Origin: Rutpela maculata
Lineage: Eukaryota; Arthropoda; Insecta; Coleoptera; Cerambycidae
NCBI GenBank assembly: GCA_936432065.2
Contig: OW386287.2
Location: 185,131,729 to 185,195,728 of the forward strand
Direction of reading: 5' to 3'
Length of the DNA stretch: 64,000 nucleotides
Numbering within the stretch: position 1 is the stretch's first letter; each line of letters opens with the position of its first letter. Under the pieces are notes generated by a model. It saw only the letters and a list, made by a program, of their open reading frames with translations. It made no database searches and was not told the DNA's origin. Shown one piece after another: positions 48,338 through 59,690 of this stretch. The position numbers were made by a program, and so were the translations under genes.

Positions 48338-48364
48338 AATAATAATAATAATAATAATAATAAT
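48338..48364. repeat. (AAT)n microsatellite
   Basis: About nine uninterrupted AAT units precede the 10-bp-period array. Confidence 0.9.
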
Positions 48365-48430
48365 TGAGTTAGACATACATGAAATTAATAAAAAATCGAG
48401 GGGTTATCCGCTCGGCAACAGGTGTACAAA

Positions 48431-48560
48431 TTTATCGGCAATATCCGGCAGTAATCAGCAATAGAAGGCAATAATCAGCAGTACCCGGCAATATTCGGCA
48501 GTGATTAGAAATAACACGACGGTGTTCGGAAATAACACAGCAGTGCCGGAAATAACCAAG
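48431..48560 (+). repeat. Degenerate 10-bp-period array upstream of the spliced gene
   Basis: The core GGCA or AGCA recurs exactly every 10 bp at 48437, 48447, 48457, 48467, 48477, 48487 and 48497. It then decays to GGAAATAAC-type units to about 48560. The unit consensus is near (A/G)TAATC(A/C)GGCA. A strict helical-turn spacing just before the 5' exon suggests a promoter or binding array, or a decamer minisatellite. Confidence 0.75.
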
Positions 48561-48639
48561 GAATACTAGGAAATGTTATGGCAGTGTCCGACAATTATTC
48601 GGCAGTGCGCGGCATTGTTCACCATAAATTGGGTGTAGC

Positions 48640-48739
48640 TGGTAAATATATCATAATTTCAACAGATCGTTTAATTTCCTATAGTGAAATGGTGAAAAAG
48701 TGTTAATAAACAGTGAAGAGCATTACAAATTGTTAAAAG
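48640..48739 (+). promoter_or_regulatory. Candidate 5' UTR exon with splice donor
   Basis: The sequence ends TTGTTAAAAG|GTGAGT, an excellent splice donor at 48740. The transcription start is not resolved, and I place it after the 10-bp array. The matching acceptor is TTTGCTAG at 50167, just upstream of the ATG of the 182-codon ORF. Confidence 0.45.
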
Positions 48740-48939
48740 GTGAGTAGATAATCAAACATTGGTTTATAATTCACCAGCCTTTGATTTTTTAAATCATGTT
48801 ATAATTTTTGGTGGCAATTGTATTTAAATATAGAAAATTAGATATTCGAATATTATTTTTTTAAATAAGATTTATTCAATTTTAATACATGCTGGTCAAT
48901 TTTCATATGTGGCCTAATTTTTCATTCTAAACTACTTTT

Positions 48940-49130
48940 ACTTCTCTCGCTTACCGAAGGGAAGTGTTGTAAGTAATCGTGAAAATATCAGGCACACCGA
49001 GATTTCTTTAGATTTTCACGTTCCAGATTATGTAGACTACGAAAATTAAAGTCGTTCAATTCCGTTAGTCAGTCTGCCTATCTGTCTGTCGGTTGCCGTT
49101 ATATCTAAAAAACTGATAGTTGATGCTGTT
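48940..49130 (-). repeat. Hairpin-ended repeat, family B, copy 3
   Basis: The hairpin ACTTCTCTCGCTTACCGAAG...GAAGT is at 48940-48965. The body with GTCTGCCTATCTGTCTGTCG follows in the reverse order of copy 1. Confidence 0.65.
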
Positions 49131-49479
49131 GCCAAGAAAGAAATCTGATATATTTATAATGAAAAATAAGCAGGGTGGACACTGGACACTAAAAAAAATT
49201 CATTAATAAAATATGACGGAGGACAATAATATTTTACCTCGTATTTGACATGTGATTAATATAATTGCCAAAGAAGAATGCCGCTATACTTTTAATGACA
49301 AATATACAGGGTGGTCATGCAAACAAAAAAATAAATAATAAAATAGATGTGCCAAATAGAGCGAAGTTTTGTGTAAATCTTTTACATACTTTTTTATTTC
49401 GTATTTTTCGCATTTTTTGAAAATTAAAATAATATTACTAGACCGCAAAGGAAAAAAATTAAAAATCAAAATAACTATA

Positions 49480-50050
49480 CGGGGTGTTTGATTTATCGTT
49501 CTACAGTTCTATAACTTTTGAGCTAATTGAGATCAACAAAAACAAAAAAGTATCATTTCATATTCCAACAATTGAAAAGGGCCGCCCTAATTTTTTTTTC
49601 CAAATATTAAAATTTCCACAACAGATTTAAAATAACCAAACTATTCAAAGTAACAACATTTTTTACGTCTTCAAATATCTTCGTTGCGTTTTTCTTATAT
49701 CTCAATTAGTTCAAAATTTATAGGCTGTAGAACGATAAATCAAACAGTAAAAACCATTAAAATCGAAACATCGAAAAAAATTCAGTTAACCGTGATTTAA
49801 TCGATAAACTTTATTACCAAATTGGGATCGAATTTGGATGGTTATTTTTAATCTGTGGAGGAAATTTTAATATTTGAAAAAAATAAAATTTAGGGCGGCT
49901 CTTCAATTTTTGGAATATGAGACGAAGCTTTTTTGTTTTTTTGAAAACATCATAACGTAGCTGAGGATGACGTAAAAAAAATTGTTACTAGCGTTTTTTC
50001 TCAATTAGTTCAAAAGCTATGGGCTGTAGAATGATAAATCAAACACCCTG
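49480..50050. mobile_element. 571-bp TA-flanked foldback MITE
   Basis: CGGGGTGTTTGATTTATCGT at the left pairs with the right end (ATGATAAATCAAACACCCTG). TA flanks at 49478-49479 and 50051-50052. Internal pairing continues around GGGCCGCCCTAA versus TTAGGGCGGCTC, so most of it can fold. Confidence 0.88.
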
Positions 50051-50185
50051 TAGAGTGAAAAATAATTCTATCTTTTCTAACTTTTACTAGTAACTTCTAT
50101 TGCAACCAAAAACAAATAGATACCTCGGTGTACTAATTTACCTAAATTTTACGTACTTGTTTGCTAGGTAATAGTGAACTGTAAA

Positions 50186-50734
50186 ATGGAGATCAATACA
50201 AGTGCATTTGAAGACATTCTTAAGAAATTAAATATAACTTGTCCTCCATATTTAATGAAAATTATGAGTTTTTGTGGATGGGATAATAGAACTTCTCTTG
50301 CAAGCTTTAGTGAGAAAAATGTCGAAGGTATAGAGAGATTTGCAAGGGAAGTTTTGTCTTTGCTGTTAGATAAAGATGATCGAAAATCTATACATGGTAT
50401 ATACGCAAAAAATATGAAGATTTTTAAAATACCTGATGGCCACAAACAACTTTTAAAACTTTTAGTTGAAAAGTGCAAAAAGTTAGAGGAAGAGGCAAAT
50501 AAGAATGCAAATAGAGCCGTTAAAAGAAAATGCAATTGCAAATGCAGCTGTAGTGAAAAACCGACAAATTCAAAAAAAAAAACAAAATTGGCACGCACTG
50601 ATAAAGAAAAAACGGAGAAAAGAAATCGTCAATTGCAAGAAGTTGAAGTTAACCAAGAAGAAGTGCACTCTTTAAAATTAAAGGAAATCGAACATATACA
50701 AAAAATAGCAAAAAACTATATAAAAACATACTAG
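50186..50734 (+). CDS. Intact 182-codon ORF, SAM-like/FLPGH-type domain, Lys/Cys-rich tail
   Basis: An intact frame starts at the ATG at 50186 (AAAATGG context). The GTG at 50174 in the same frame is an unlikely start. Residues about 5-100 contain PPYLMKIMSFCGWDNRTSLA, VEGIERFAREV and MKIFKIPDGHKQLLKLLVEK. I recall a similar domain (I..YC/FCG(F/Y/W)D...SL....IE.F......F..LPGH+..+) in multicopy insect proteins, perhaps a SAM-like helical domain. Then come KRKCNCKCSCS and a long basic, coiled-coil-like tail. A splice acceptor lies 19 bp upstream and an AATAAA near 50957. Absence of stops, in a window where other genes are broken, suggests recent function. Molecular role unknown; a transposon accessory or domesticated gene are both possible. 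Confidence 0.65.
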   Translation: MEINTSAFEDILKKLNITCPPYLMKIMSFCGWDNRTSLASFSEKNVEGIERFAREVLSLLLDKDDRKSIHGIYAKNMKIFKIPDGHKQLLKLLVEKCKKLEEEANKNANRAVKRKCNCKCSCSEKPTNSKKKTKLARTDKEKTEKRNRQLQEVEVNQEEVHSLKLKEIEHIQKIAKNYIKTY

Positions 50735-51053
50735 GAAAAAGAACTGAAATATTTTGGGGTCTAACCCGTTTCAAATTAAAAGATATGACAAAAATACAAG
50801 GATTTATAAAAAATTAAAACGATATTAAAAATAATGTAAGTTATTTTTCAGTTACTATCCTTTCCTAATGTAATAAACTATTAACAAGGTAAGTTTTGTT
50901 TTTATTTTCAGTCAAATTAAAATCTTGTAAGTATTGTAATCTATAAGCACGAAAATAAAATTAATGGCATGTCACAGCAGTTATTAACATGACGGCAATA
51001 CGTTTGGCTGTGAAAATGCGATAGCAGTGCGACAATATTGCCCGCATTAGGTC

Positions 51054-51173
51054 AATTCTTTTCGTCTGCACTATCTGCACCAGTGCAAATGTATCTCTTT
51101 TCAACTCATGTATAATCTCTCTATATCTCCTTCTATTATCTGCGCTGGTGCAGGTAGTGCCGACGAAAAGAAT
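51054..51173. mobile_element. 120-bp palindromic MITE
   Basis: AATTCTTTTCGTCTGCACTA and the following TCTGCACCAG are inverted at the right (CTGGTGCAGGTAGTGCCGAC, GAAAAGAAT). The arms are about 34 bp with a 50-bp loop. Confidence 0.75.
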
Positions 51174-52340
51174 AGGCTCATTTAACAATTTTTTATTATT
51201 ACATATTCTGAAAGAGCTTGGTGAGTACAGTAAGTATGCCAAAAATTAGAATTTTCTGACGTCACCTTCATGTATAAAAAAATTATTAAAACCGGCGCGC
51301 TTAAAAACGCTCGGGATAACATGTAGTCGAGTTGTGACGTCAGATGGCTGAACCGCCCAGAGAACACGGCTGCGAATGCAAGTTAGTAGAGTAAAATCTG
51401 GAAGTAAAGTCGCTTAGTTTTCGAGAAAAAAACCGGCGTAGAACCAAACCAGACTTAGTGGGATTCTTTAGTAAGATAATCGTGTACACGAAATCATTTT
51501 TTACATTTTTTGGTGGTCGAGAACTTTTTTATTTCGGAAAAACTCAAAAAAATAGATTTTTAATGAAATATGTTTTTTAACGTCTCTACCGCTATATCTC
51601 TGAATATATTTGTGCTATCAAGCTATTTTTTTTTAGATTAAAGTAGACACAATAGCGCTTCGAGCAACGTCCCACGTGAACCCGATTTATTTTTTTTTAA
51701 GTTGGAAGAATAATAGGAAACTCAAACTTGTTATTTTCAGTAGCGTAATTTTAGACAATCGAGAAAAAAATTTATTTAAGAAAATTTGTATATACATGCT
51801 GCGTACAAATTGAAGCCAATAGTTGAAAAAAGTTTTTAGGATAAAAATTTTTCATGTCCCGTTCATAGTATTGAGTCAGCGATTTTTTTAACGGGCTAAA
51901 GTCATATTTTGCGCGCTCGGCTATAGCAAGCCTGCCGATTGCAACGATCTGACGGTCCCGGTTGGGGTGTATGTAGCAGTTTAACTTATATCAATAGATA
52001 CAAAACCAGTAGTGATGAAAAGCATCTAGGCGATCAATATTATTGTTCAATATTTCATGTATTGTACAGTAGTATTGATCATATGTTGTTAATATTAAGA
52101 AATTGTACAATAAATATAAAATAGTCTCCTTTTAATAATGAAAAGACAGGTAGGTAGATATAAATACCTAATCTATAAATATCAATCAGTGTTACTAACT
52201 ACCCACCTAATTAGTAAGTTTATTAGACATTTTTAAATGAATGAAAGTAAAAACGTACGCATAAACTGAGTTTTATTGTTGAAATAAATTTTCTATTTGG
52301 ATAGATAAATATGTAGTATGAAGTTTATGTAGGCCCTACA
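51174..52340. other. No confident gene
   Basis: Two TGACGTCA octamers (51259, 51336) are CRE-like sites and the only regulatory-looking sequence. The reverse complement of the AGTTTTATTGTTGA region near 52270 gives an AATAAA that could end the minus-strand gene at 52341. Confidence 0.4.
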
Positions 52341-52524
52341 TTAATAGCATTCTAATTCGTTCATATCTGCCTCGAAATCTTTAATAATGTTGTTACAGGA
52401 ACGACATTTGCACTCGTTGCAACATTTTAGGCCTTCCTTAAAACAAGCACATTTTCGATTGTCACAATTTTTATCCGAACAATGAATACTTAATGATTTT
52501 CGACAATCGCCACTTCTACGCGAC
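52341..52524 (-). CDS. Terminal exon with CXC-type Cys-rich motif
   Basis: The minus strand reads SRRSGDCRKSLSIHCSDKNC, then KCACFKEGLKCCNECKCRSC and NNIIKDFEADMNELECY, with a stop at 52341. The spacing C....C.CF..G..C...C.C..C.N is that of Tesmin/TSO1-type CXC motifs, also seen at the ends of transposon-borne proteins. There is no Met at the start. The preceding sequence on the minus strand offers a TGCAG acceptor near 52541, but a TAG lies between it and the motif. The exon start is uncertain. It converges on the 50186 ORF. A fragment of an element gene is as likely as a host exon. Confidence 0.45.
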
Positions 52525-52540
52525 TAATCTGACCAACCCT

Positions 52541-53310
52541 GCATGCGAGGTGTATTAATTGCGTCCCAATGTCGCATTTAGTGCTGATAAAAAAAATCGC
52601 TGTTGCCACACGGTACATTTTAGGAAAAAATATATTGTTTCAAAAACTTTTGTGATTATTAGGCTTTATTGTCTTCGCTGCATGTATGTAAATATTTTCA
52701 AAAATAAAAAAGTTTATCGATTGGTGGAGATTTCAATACATAAAATATATATTTTTAGTTTATCTGATTTTTAGAGAAATGAAAGTGCGAATTGTGCCCA
52801 AACCGTTTATATTGGTAAAAGCGCTACAGTGTGTGCTTTAATTTGACACAAAACAAATTTCGGTACCTTTAATAGTTTTAAAAATATGGCGGTGGAAACA
52901 AAAAAAAACAATTTTATTTAAAAATACATTTTTTTCACTTTTTATTGATTTAAAAAGTTCTAGACCACAAAAAAAATGTCGTAAAATATGATTTCATATG
53001 CCCGGTGACATACTCAAAGGAACCTAACATGTTTGACCTGGTTTTACGCCAAAAACACGACACGATAGACTTACGAAATCGCTGCTCTAATATAGGTATC
53101 GGCGCACGCCAAGTGACGTCACTCTACGGACTGTTGGCCGGCCGAGCGTGTTTCTATTCAAATGCGAATATCTCTGTGGCTATTGATTCAATTGAGCTGA
53201 AATTTTTTTCAGAGGCTATTGGTTTGTTATACTTTAAAATGAGGAAGAAAAAGTAAGAAACTGCCATATCACTACATGACCCTATTATTGTTTAAGTTAA
53301 ATTTATGCTG
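52541..53310. other. No recognised feature
   Basis: Short frames only. One AGTGACGTCACT block lies at 53112. Confidence 0.45.
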
Positions 53311-53312
53311 TA

Positions 53313-53493
53313 CTGGGTGTCGCAGGCTAATGGCTACCCCTCTATTTCCTTTATTTTTTAAATTATCTATTTAAAATTGAGGGTGCATAAACTACCAGTA
53401 AAAATGGATTTTTAGACATAAAAAACGGTATGAGACCATTTCCGGTTTATCCAGAAATGACCGCAACTTTCGATTTTTAAATGGAACACCCTG
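53313..53493. mobile_element. 181-bp MITE, copy 2
   Basis: CTGGGTGTCGCAGGCTAATG at one end and GGAACACCCTG at the other, with TA at both edges (53311-53312, 53494-53495). It has the same layout as 54969-55150, inverted. Confidence 0.85.
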
Positions 53494-53909
53494 TATATTT
53501 TTTTACATATTTGGATTCAAGACAACATTCTGAATATATCATGAGATTTTCGCGAATTTTTGAGTCGATGTTCAGTTTTTTTAAGCATTTTAAGACATTC
53601 GTCTAAAGTGATTTGGAATACCAAAATTTGTTCTACGGCAGGTAAAGTCCAAGGGAAAAACATATTTTTTCGTTTAATTTCGTTAATAACTATTTACGAA
53701 GGCTCCAAAATTGAACAAATCACTTTTTTATCGAAAACCTTTTTTTTTTCAAATACTGTTCAATAAATAGATTTTTTTCTGAATTCATTCATATCCATTT
53801 CAAATCCATGCTATTTGTTATTCTATTTTATTGAATTTATTTAAAAATAAAAAATCACTTTCAATATAATTTTTCTTGAACTTTAACGTAGTTGCTTTTG
53901 CAAAAAACA
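53494..53909. other. No recognised feature
   Basis: AT-rich sequence with nothing recognised. Confidence 0.5.
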
Positions 53910-54137
53910 TATGTTTAACAAGCTAAAAACGTACTCTTCGCCAATTTACTGAGCTTTTTATATAAATTGTTACACATTCTATAGAATACTCTTCGCAGTT
54001 CTCTTGTAAATAATGTTAGTTTCTGGACATCCTAAATTTTGAGATACCATCTTTGTTGTCAAAAAAATTATATGAAAAAAAATAGAAAAAAAAAATCCAA
54101 CCTGTGTGGGATTCGAACACACGATCTTTGGATTGCA
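53910..54137 (-). mobile_element. tRNA-derived SINE, copy B
   Basis: The minus strand has GCAATCCAAAGATCGTG, then TGTTCGAATCCCACAC (box B), and the same body as copy A: GAAGAGTATTC, TGTAACAATT, GAAGAGTACGTTTTTAGCTT. The head beyond the middle of the tRNA-like part is missing; an (AAGC)n-tailed element abuts it at 54138. Confidence 0.7.
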
Positions 54138-54840
54138 ACGCAAGCAGGCAAGCAAGCAACAATAATTTATTTATAGTCTAGGTGCCTGCATACATAAAGG
54201 CAATTTATACATATCCTCTTATAACTTCTTGTATGGCATAATTGGGTCTAGTCTACCACTTTTTTCCTCTGAGAAAATTTTAGTAAACGCGGCTTTCCCC
54301 CTCCCGACGATTTCCACGCGTCGGACTGGACAATCGGAAAATATATTTTGTCGGACAATTAGAAAATTGGATTCTACATATTTGTATTAAGCAGTCTTGA
54401 AAAATCAGCTGGTTGTCAATAAGTACATTTTTTATTCGGCATGTTTACGCTAAACATGCCGAAATAATGATTTGTCCAATTTTCTAATTGTCTTGACAAA
54501 ATATATTTTCCGATTGTCTAGTCCTACGCGTGGAAATCGTCGGTTTCATTATGGGAGGGGGGAAAGCCGCGTTTACGAAAATTTTCGCAGAGGAAAAAAG
54601 TGGTAGACTAGGCGCAATTATGCCATACAAGAAGTTATAAGAGAATATGTATAAATGGCCTTTATGTACGCGGGCACTTAGACTATTAAACTTACAGAGT
54701 ATGTACCTCCCCGAAGTCTGGCCCGGAGCCAGCCAGACAACCACGGCACGTAGCGCTGTGGTGATTGTAGGACTGGGTGGTTCAAGTCCAGTTTGGTTTA
54801 AAGATAAGTAACTTAAAATCAGTACTTCTGTCTGCCACAG
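54138..54840 (-). mobile_element. Non-LTR tail element with internal 520-bp foldback
   Basis: It opens with (CAAG)n/(AAGC)n and AATAATTTATTT, the antisense of an AATAAA-plus-repeat tail. 54170-54365 pairs with 54475-54690, beginning TATAGTCTAGGTGCC and ending GGGCACTTAGACTATTA. Beyond it, 54713-54840 matches the hairpin region of 63284-63480 (ACAACCACGGCACG, GTGGTGATTGTA, GGTTCAAGTCC, ACTTAAAA). Order of events is unclear. Confidence 0.6.
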
Positions 54841-54968
54841 GCAAACTTAAAAATTAAATTGAAAATAAAAATGTGTCCATGGACCTAAAGCTAATTAAAA
54901 GAGAACACTGTAAAGAATTACCACTCTCTAGATAAGCCACTTATTTACTTTAAATATGTAAAAATATA

Positions 54969-55150
54969 CAGGGTGTTCCATTTAAAAATCTAAAGTTGCG
55001 GTCATTTCCGGGTAAACAGGAAATAGTCTCATACCGTTTTTTGTGCCCAGATATTCATTTTTATAGTTAGTTTATGCACCCCAAATTTAAAATGGATAAG
55101 TTAAAAAATAAAGGAAATATAGGGGAGAGCCACTAGCCTGTGGCACCCGG
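54969..55150. mobile_element. 182-bp MITE, copy 3
   Basis: CAGGGTGTTCCATTTAAAAA at the left and GCCTGTGGCACCCGG at the right, with TA at both edges. Same family as 45382 and 53313. Confidence 0.85.
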
Positions 55151-55270
55151 TATACAGTACATTCAAACAATTCCGAGTGTTTATTTCACTGTGTCACTTA
55201 ATTAAAAAAAAAATGGACAAAATTATCCTCCAATTTAAGCTGCATGCAAATCTCACTATGTACAGTTGTA

Positions 55271-56270
55271 TAATTTTACTTCCACAACCAGTGGAAGTAT
55301 AGTAACGAGAAAAAAAGTTTTGAAATTTTTTATTGTTCAAATAGGCTTAGAATGTTATGAAACGTCAAGATTTTAACTTTTAGAAAAAATAATTCTGTCT
55401 GTTGGTCTGTCTGTAACTTTTTTTGTGCGCACGATTACTCTGGAACCGTTTAAGATATTGACTTAAAATTTGGTATACGTCTGTATTTTACGAGATCTGG
55501 AACTAGATTATATTTTCATCTTATTCCGATTTTTTGCGAATTAAGAGTTGAATTCATATTTAAAGTTGTGTTAATCATCCCCTGCTTTTCTCATAGCCTA
55601 CTTTTAGCTTCTACATAACTTTAAATGTTAATTCACAAAAAATAATTTCTATGCAGTTTTAACTGAATGGTTCAAAATAAAATACCAATTTATTGAAAAA
55701 ATGGAAAGTTTCAAAAAAATAATTTTATATTCCTAAAATTTGGTATAGATGTATAAAATTGCATTCTAAATAACTTTTCTTAGTGGAAGTTTTTCATATT
55801 TTGAAAAATAAAGGTACTTTTTTAGTGGTGATTTTTACAACTTTGCTTATAAAACACCCTGTAGAACACCAAATCAAATCATTTTTGGTATACTTTACTT
55901 TTACAACAAGCAGGACTCAATCCCCAAATGCCATTCCAAAATTCCAAAATTTTTGGTCCATTACACCTCTTGTTACATCTATCCTGAGACACACTGTATA
56001 ATAGAAGCTAAAGTCTCAAAAAATTTTTTGGCATTGGTCACCTCATTGGCCACCCCCACCCCATTATTAAAGGGGATGAAAAAAATAAAATTGTGATTTA
56101 GTCTGTGTACAAGAACCAAAGGCCTCTTTCTACGTGGCATATCGTTTTATGGTTTTTTTGGGGTAGGCGATTTCAAATATTATATTATTAAAGTTCCATA
56201 AACAATTATTCCCACATACGAATTTTTTTCGTGGATATGGAAGTAGTGACTCCTTGGGCTGCGGTTTTTT
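55271..56270 (-). mobile_element. Hairpin-ended repeat, family A, copy 4, with foreign segment
   Basis: The hairpin end ACTTCCACAACCAGTGGAAGT is at 55279. Family A sequence runs to about 55530 and resumes at about 56000, ending TCCTTGGGCTGCGG. The ~470-bp segment between replaces part of the repeat and ends in GACACACTGTATA, like one end of an ACAGGGTGTC element. Confidence 0.7.
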
Positions 56271-57632
56271 ATCTATTGTACTCGCCTTTATCCCATAAAT
56301 GTAACTTGTTCTGTACGGTATGGTAACGATAATAAATAAATAAATATGCTTATAACTTTTCTCAGAAACCATCTTCCATTTGTATTGTTTCGGCCTTGAA
56401 CGAAAACACTAATTTAGGTTACCATAATACATGTTGTTAGCGCAGCCATCAGCTACTGTAAGTAATTAAAATAATTAAAGTAATTGTAATGCATTTACAT
56501 GTTTAATGGTTGGCTACAGCCATAAAATTTTACAGAGCAGAGGTATAATTATAATAATAAAATTTTCATCCGCTTTAAAGCTTTTCAGATACTTAAAAAT
56601 ATAAAACCATGAGACAGAGCAGATGCAGATATGACTCATTTAAGAGGGAACAATGCGGCAAATGAAGAGAGATTTCACTAATATAAGTAAATTTTAGTGA
56701 AAAGTTTTCCTCGAAAATCTGTAGTATTCATTTATTTATAAGCAAATATAATTTTTAGTTTAATAACATCAGCTAATTTGCCAATAACAGCGTAATAATT
56801 ATCATCTTAGTATAAAGTTTTTAATGTAGTAGATGGAGCCATCCTCTACATAACTTCAATAGCACTAGCTTTATCCGTAAACACAGATAAGAACTAGTAT
56901 AGTCATTATATTGCAAAAATACATTTGACCTGGGCAATAGTGCAACATAAATTATTATTTTTTCATTATACTCGAAAAAATGCGTTTTATGACATAAACA
57001 ACACATATGATGAATGACGCCAAGTATAGCATTTACAGCTACGATATACGAAGGACATTCAGGGAATATAGCCTTTAGATACTGCAAGTCGCCGATAGAC
57101 ACTATGGAGAAATATAATCGTTTTTGTACTTAGAGTAACTGTTGGGAATCGATGGATACACTATTCCGGGTGTCAACGGAATCATTAGACCAGCCATAGT
57201 TTTCAGAGTTTACAAGATATGTCTTAAATTTGGCAATGATAATATATACCAAAAACGGCAAATTTTTCATAATTTGACACTTTTCCATCACTTCAATAGC
57301 ACTAGCTTTATCCGCACAAATAAGAACTAGTATAGTCATTATATTGCAAAAATACACTTAACCTGGGCAATAATAGTACAACACAAATTATTCCTTTTTC
57401 ATCATACTCTAAAAAATGCGTTTTATGACAGTCGAAATTCCCACTAATCACAACTCGGCAAACCAATCAAATCCACATCAAGGTGAATATTTGATATATT
57501 TATATAATATTAATCAGTACAATATGCTGTTATAAAATGTTGGAAGCTTTATGAAAATAAAGTTCCCTGTCCTAAGAAATTCATAGAAAAATAGGACAGC
57601 ACATGATATTAATATTATGATTTAGTAGTTTG
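56271..57632. repeat. Unannotated stretch with a ~140-bp direct repeat pair
   Basis: TTCAATAGCACTAGCTTTAT at 56853 recurs at 57292. Matches continue through AAGAACTAGTATAGTCATTA and AATGCGTTTTATGACA, with small deletions, over about 150 bp at an offset of 439. I recognise no gene. Confidence 0.7.
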
Positions 57633-57752
57633 TGCAACAAGAGTGGATATGATATCCATATCGCACGATAAAGAAGTTTGAGCACGACGCCGTAGGCGGA
57701 GTGCTTCAAATCTTTTGAGTGCGATATGGATAATCCACTCGAGTTGTACAGT
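57633..57752. mobile_element. ~120-bp imperfect palindrome
   Basis: GAGTGGATATGATATCCATA and TCGCAC at the left pair with GTGCGATATGGATAATCCAC at the right. The centre is GACGCCGTAGGCGG. It is probably a short MITE. Confidence 0.7.
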
Positions 57753-58659
57753 ATACTTTTCTATGACCAGCTTAAAAAACTTTAAAACGAATAGTTGTCT
57801 ATGTACTTAATACACGAACTGTGATTGGTCGGTTTCATTTCATATTCATCCTAGAACTGATATGAAATATATCCGTTCAGTTAACTGGAATTGCCTACTT
57901 ATCCATTCTACAGACTGTACAGAAAACAGCAAATTTACATAAGGGAGTAGAAAAAACTTATTATTATACCAAGTTTACCTTAAACTATATTTTATTTATA
58001 AGAAAAAGATATTATGAAAAAAAGAAACTTTTAACTTTTTATTAAGAAATAAATGAAGAAGAAAATGGTGCGACTTTATATTAAAATATATGTTTCAATG
58101 TCTTCACTTTCGATCTCTTCGCCTAGAATCAGCTGTGGATTATTAATTTCACAATTTGTATCCTGACTATGAAGCAGTACAGTCAAAGCCGGTTTCCTTC
58201 AACGTTATTTCGTTGAAACACTGCCAGTTTTGCAACTACACCATCTTTCAGATGCTGCTGGTGAGTCCATGGTAGATAAGCCTGCCAACACTAGTTTGAA
58301 GGACGTGACTGAATTTATTTTTGTTTTAGGGCGTCAAGATTGGTTCATCCGCTCTCAGAGGGGTTCTCTTGAATTTACGTGAGACACCAAGGACTGGAGA
58401 TCTATAATAGGCGAGATAAAGAAAAACTTATACCTACCAATGGATTGCTTACTGTTTCTCTCCAGCTGATGATACACATTCTGATGATACAGTGTTAATG
58501 TTAAACATTGCTTATACTCTAATCACTTCTTAATTAAATTTCAAGGTAATCACATTCAAACAAGAACATTCAAGAGTTCAGTAATACCAATTTATTGTAA
58601 ATAAGGTTAAAAAATGTATGAAAATAAAAGTGGTAAAGAGCCTATTCAGCTAATAAATT
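57753..58659. other. No confident gene
   Basis: The sequence at 58130-58450 is less AT-rich and may be more of the decayed gene to the right, but I can read no family motif in it. Confidence 0.35.
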
Positions 58660-59690
58660 TAATTCATCTGAATCTGTCTTCCAAACATGGCAAGGAGAGA
58701 CACCACCATGCATTGCAGTGTCAATAGGCTGGCACAAAAAGATTCCCAATTTCTTTGAAGATTATGTGGCTATTATTGGACTTGGGACTGACGGTCTATT
58801 AATATAAAAATATTTTACTAAAATGTTGGGTTAGTGTGGTTAGTTTGATGATGGTATACAACCAAATGTGTTAGATTTATTTTTCTAAGTTGGTTTTTGG
58901 TGTACTTCCAAAAAATAAATGCGTTGTGACCTGTTATATGGTGAGGAATTTTTTTATAAATACATTTTTGTCTTCACTGACTTAGATCGATTTTCCAAGG
59001 TTCTTTGACTCTGCCTCGAAAATTTTATCCGCAGTCGGTGAGATTCAAACCTTCTTGTGTTTGTTTCCATATAAGAATTCGCAGAGAGGTACAGAGTGGT
59101 ATTGCACAGCCGATTCCGTTGGGGAATGTGCTGTCACTTAACGATTTTGTTTTCTGTACTTTGTTCAAAATGTTTTGTATCGAAAAGTATTTAGAGTGTC
59201 CTCTGGGCTTCCCCCGAAAAGACGTACCATTATCATGTTTCTAATTTCTTTGGCCTGATTATTTAAGTTGACTGACGCAAGTTCACGAAAATTTTCGTCT
59301 TCCACAACACGAATGAGGGCTGCTTGCCTCTCAATATGGACTATTCTAGAAAAGAAGAGAATGTTGCCATTTTCAAGTGATGGCATTAATAGGAATCGTA
59401 AACCTTATTCTCTTTAGAAACGACTTGTGGTTTGTTGCATGCCTTCAGCCACTAGATTAATCATCTTCTGTTTGTTTTCCACATTAGACAGAAAAATTTT
59501 TTTCTTCTCTGTGAACGTCATTTGGAGCTTAAAGTTAACAGTGAAGTAAATTGAAGTTGATGGACGCATTGTGCCATGTCTTTTTTTGTGGATCCTGCTT
59601 CATAACCATTAAATACATAGTCGTTCGCTCGTACTTGGTTGCAACAAATATCGCATATGATCTTGGTATATCCTTGTATCTGATATGTAC
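58660..59690 (-). pseudogene. PIN-like/Cys-rich multicopy protein, second decayed copy
   Basis: Minus-strand order: YVFNGYEAGSTKKDMAQCVH, (shifted) TFTEKKKIFLSNVENKQKMI and NLVAEGMQQTTS, then ASVNLNNQAKEIRNMIMVRL, FGGSPEDTLNTFRYKTF, HSPTESAVQYHS, ILIWKQTQEGLNLTDCG and a decayed Cys-rich end near 58680. I recall the series FDGY...STKD...RR, FLSN.ENKQ.FI..L, LYG(G)...DTL..LRY..F, LPPT..A..YHSLRVY.QI..W.G..L.P..WGW in a multicopy metazoan family related to the one at 34030. Several frameshifts and stops make it inactive. No TIRs were found around it. Function of the family is not established. Confidence 0.65.

Larger units (their letters stand above)
48740..50167 (+). other. Inferred intron
   Basis: GTGAGT at the 5' end and TTTGCTAG at the 3' end. 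It contains a family B repeat and a 571-bp foldback MITE, both of which an intron would tolerate. It is inferred from splice signals only. Confidence 0.4.

Noticed and set aside
50174..50185. Upstream GTG start giving a 186-residue product
   Set aside because: Eukaryotic context; the ATG at 50186 has the better initiation context.
50164..50598. 144-codon minus-strand frame
   Set aside because: It is the antisense shadow of the intact plus-strand ORF, rich in Leu/Phe opposite Lys/Glu codons.
53112..53121. CRE-like TGACGTCA sites here and at 51259 and 51336 as promoters
   Set aside because: No start site, leader or ORF follows; octamers alone are weak evidence.
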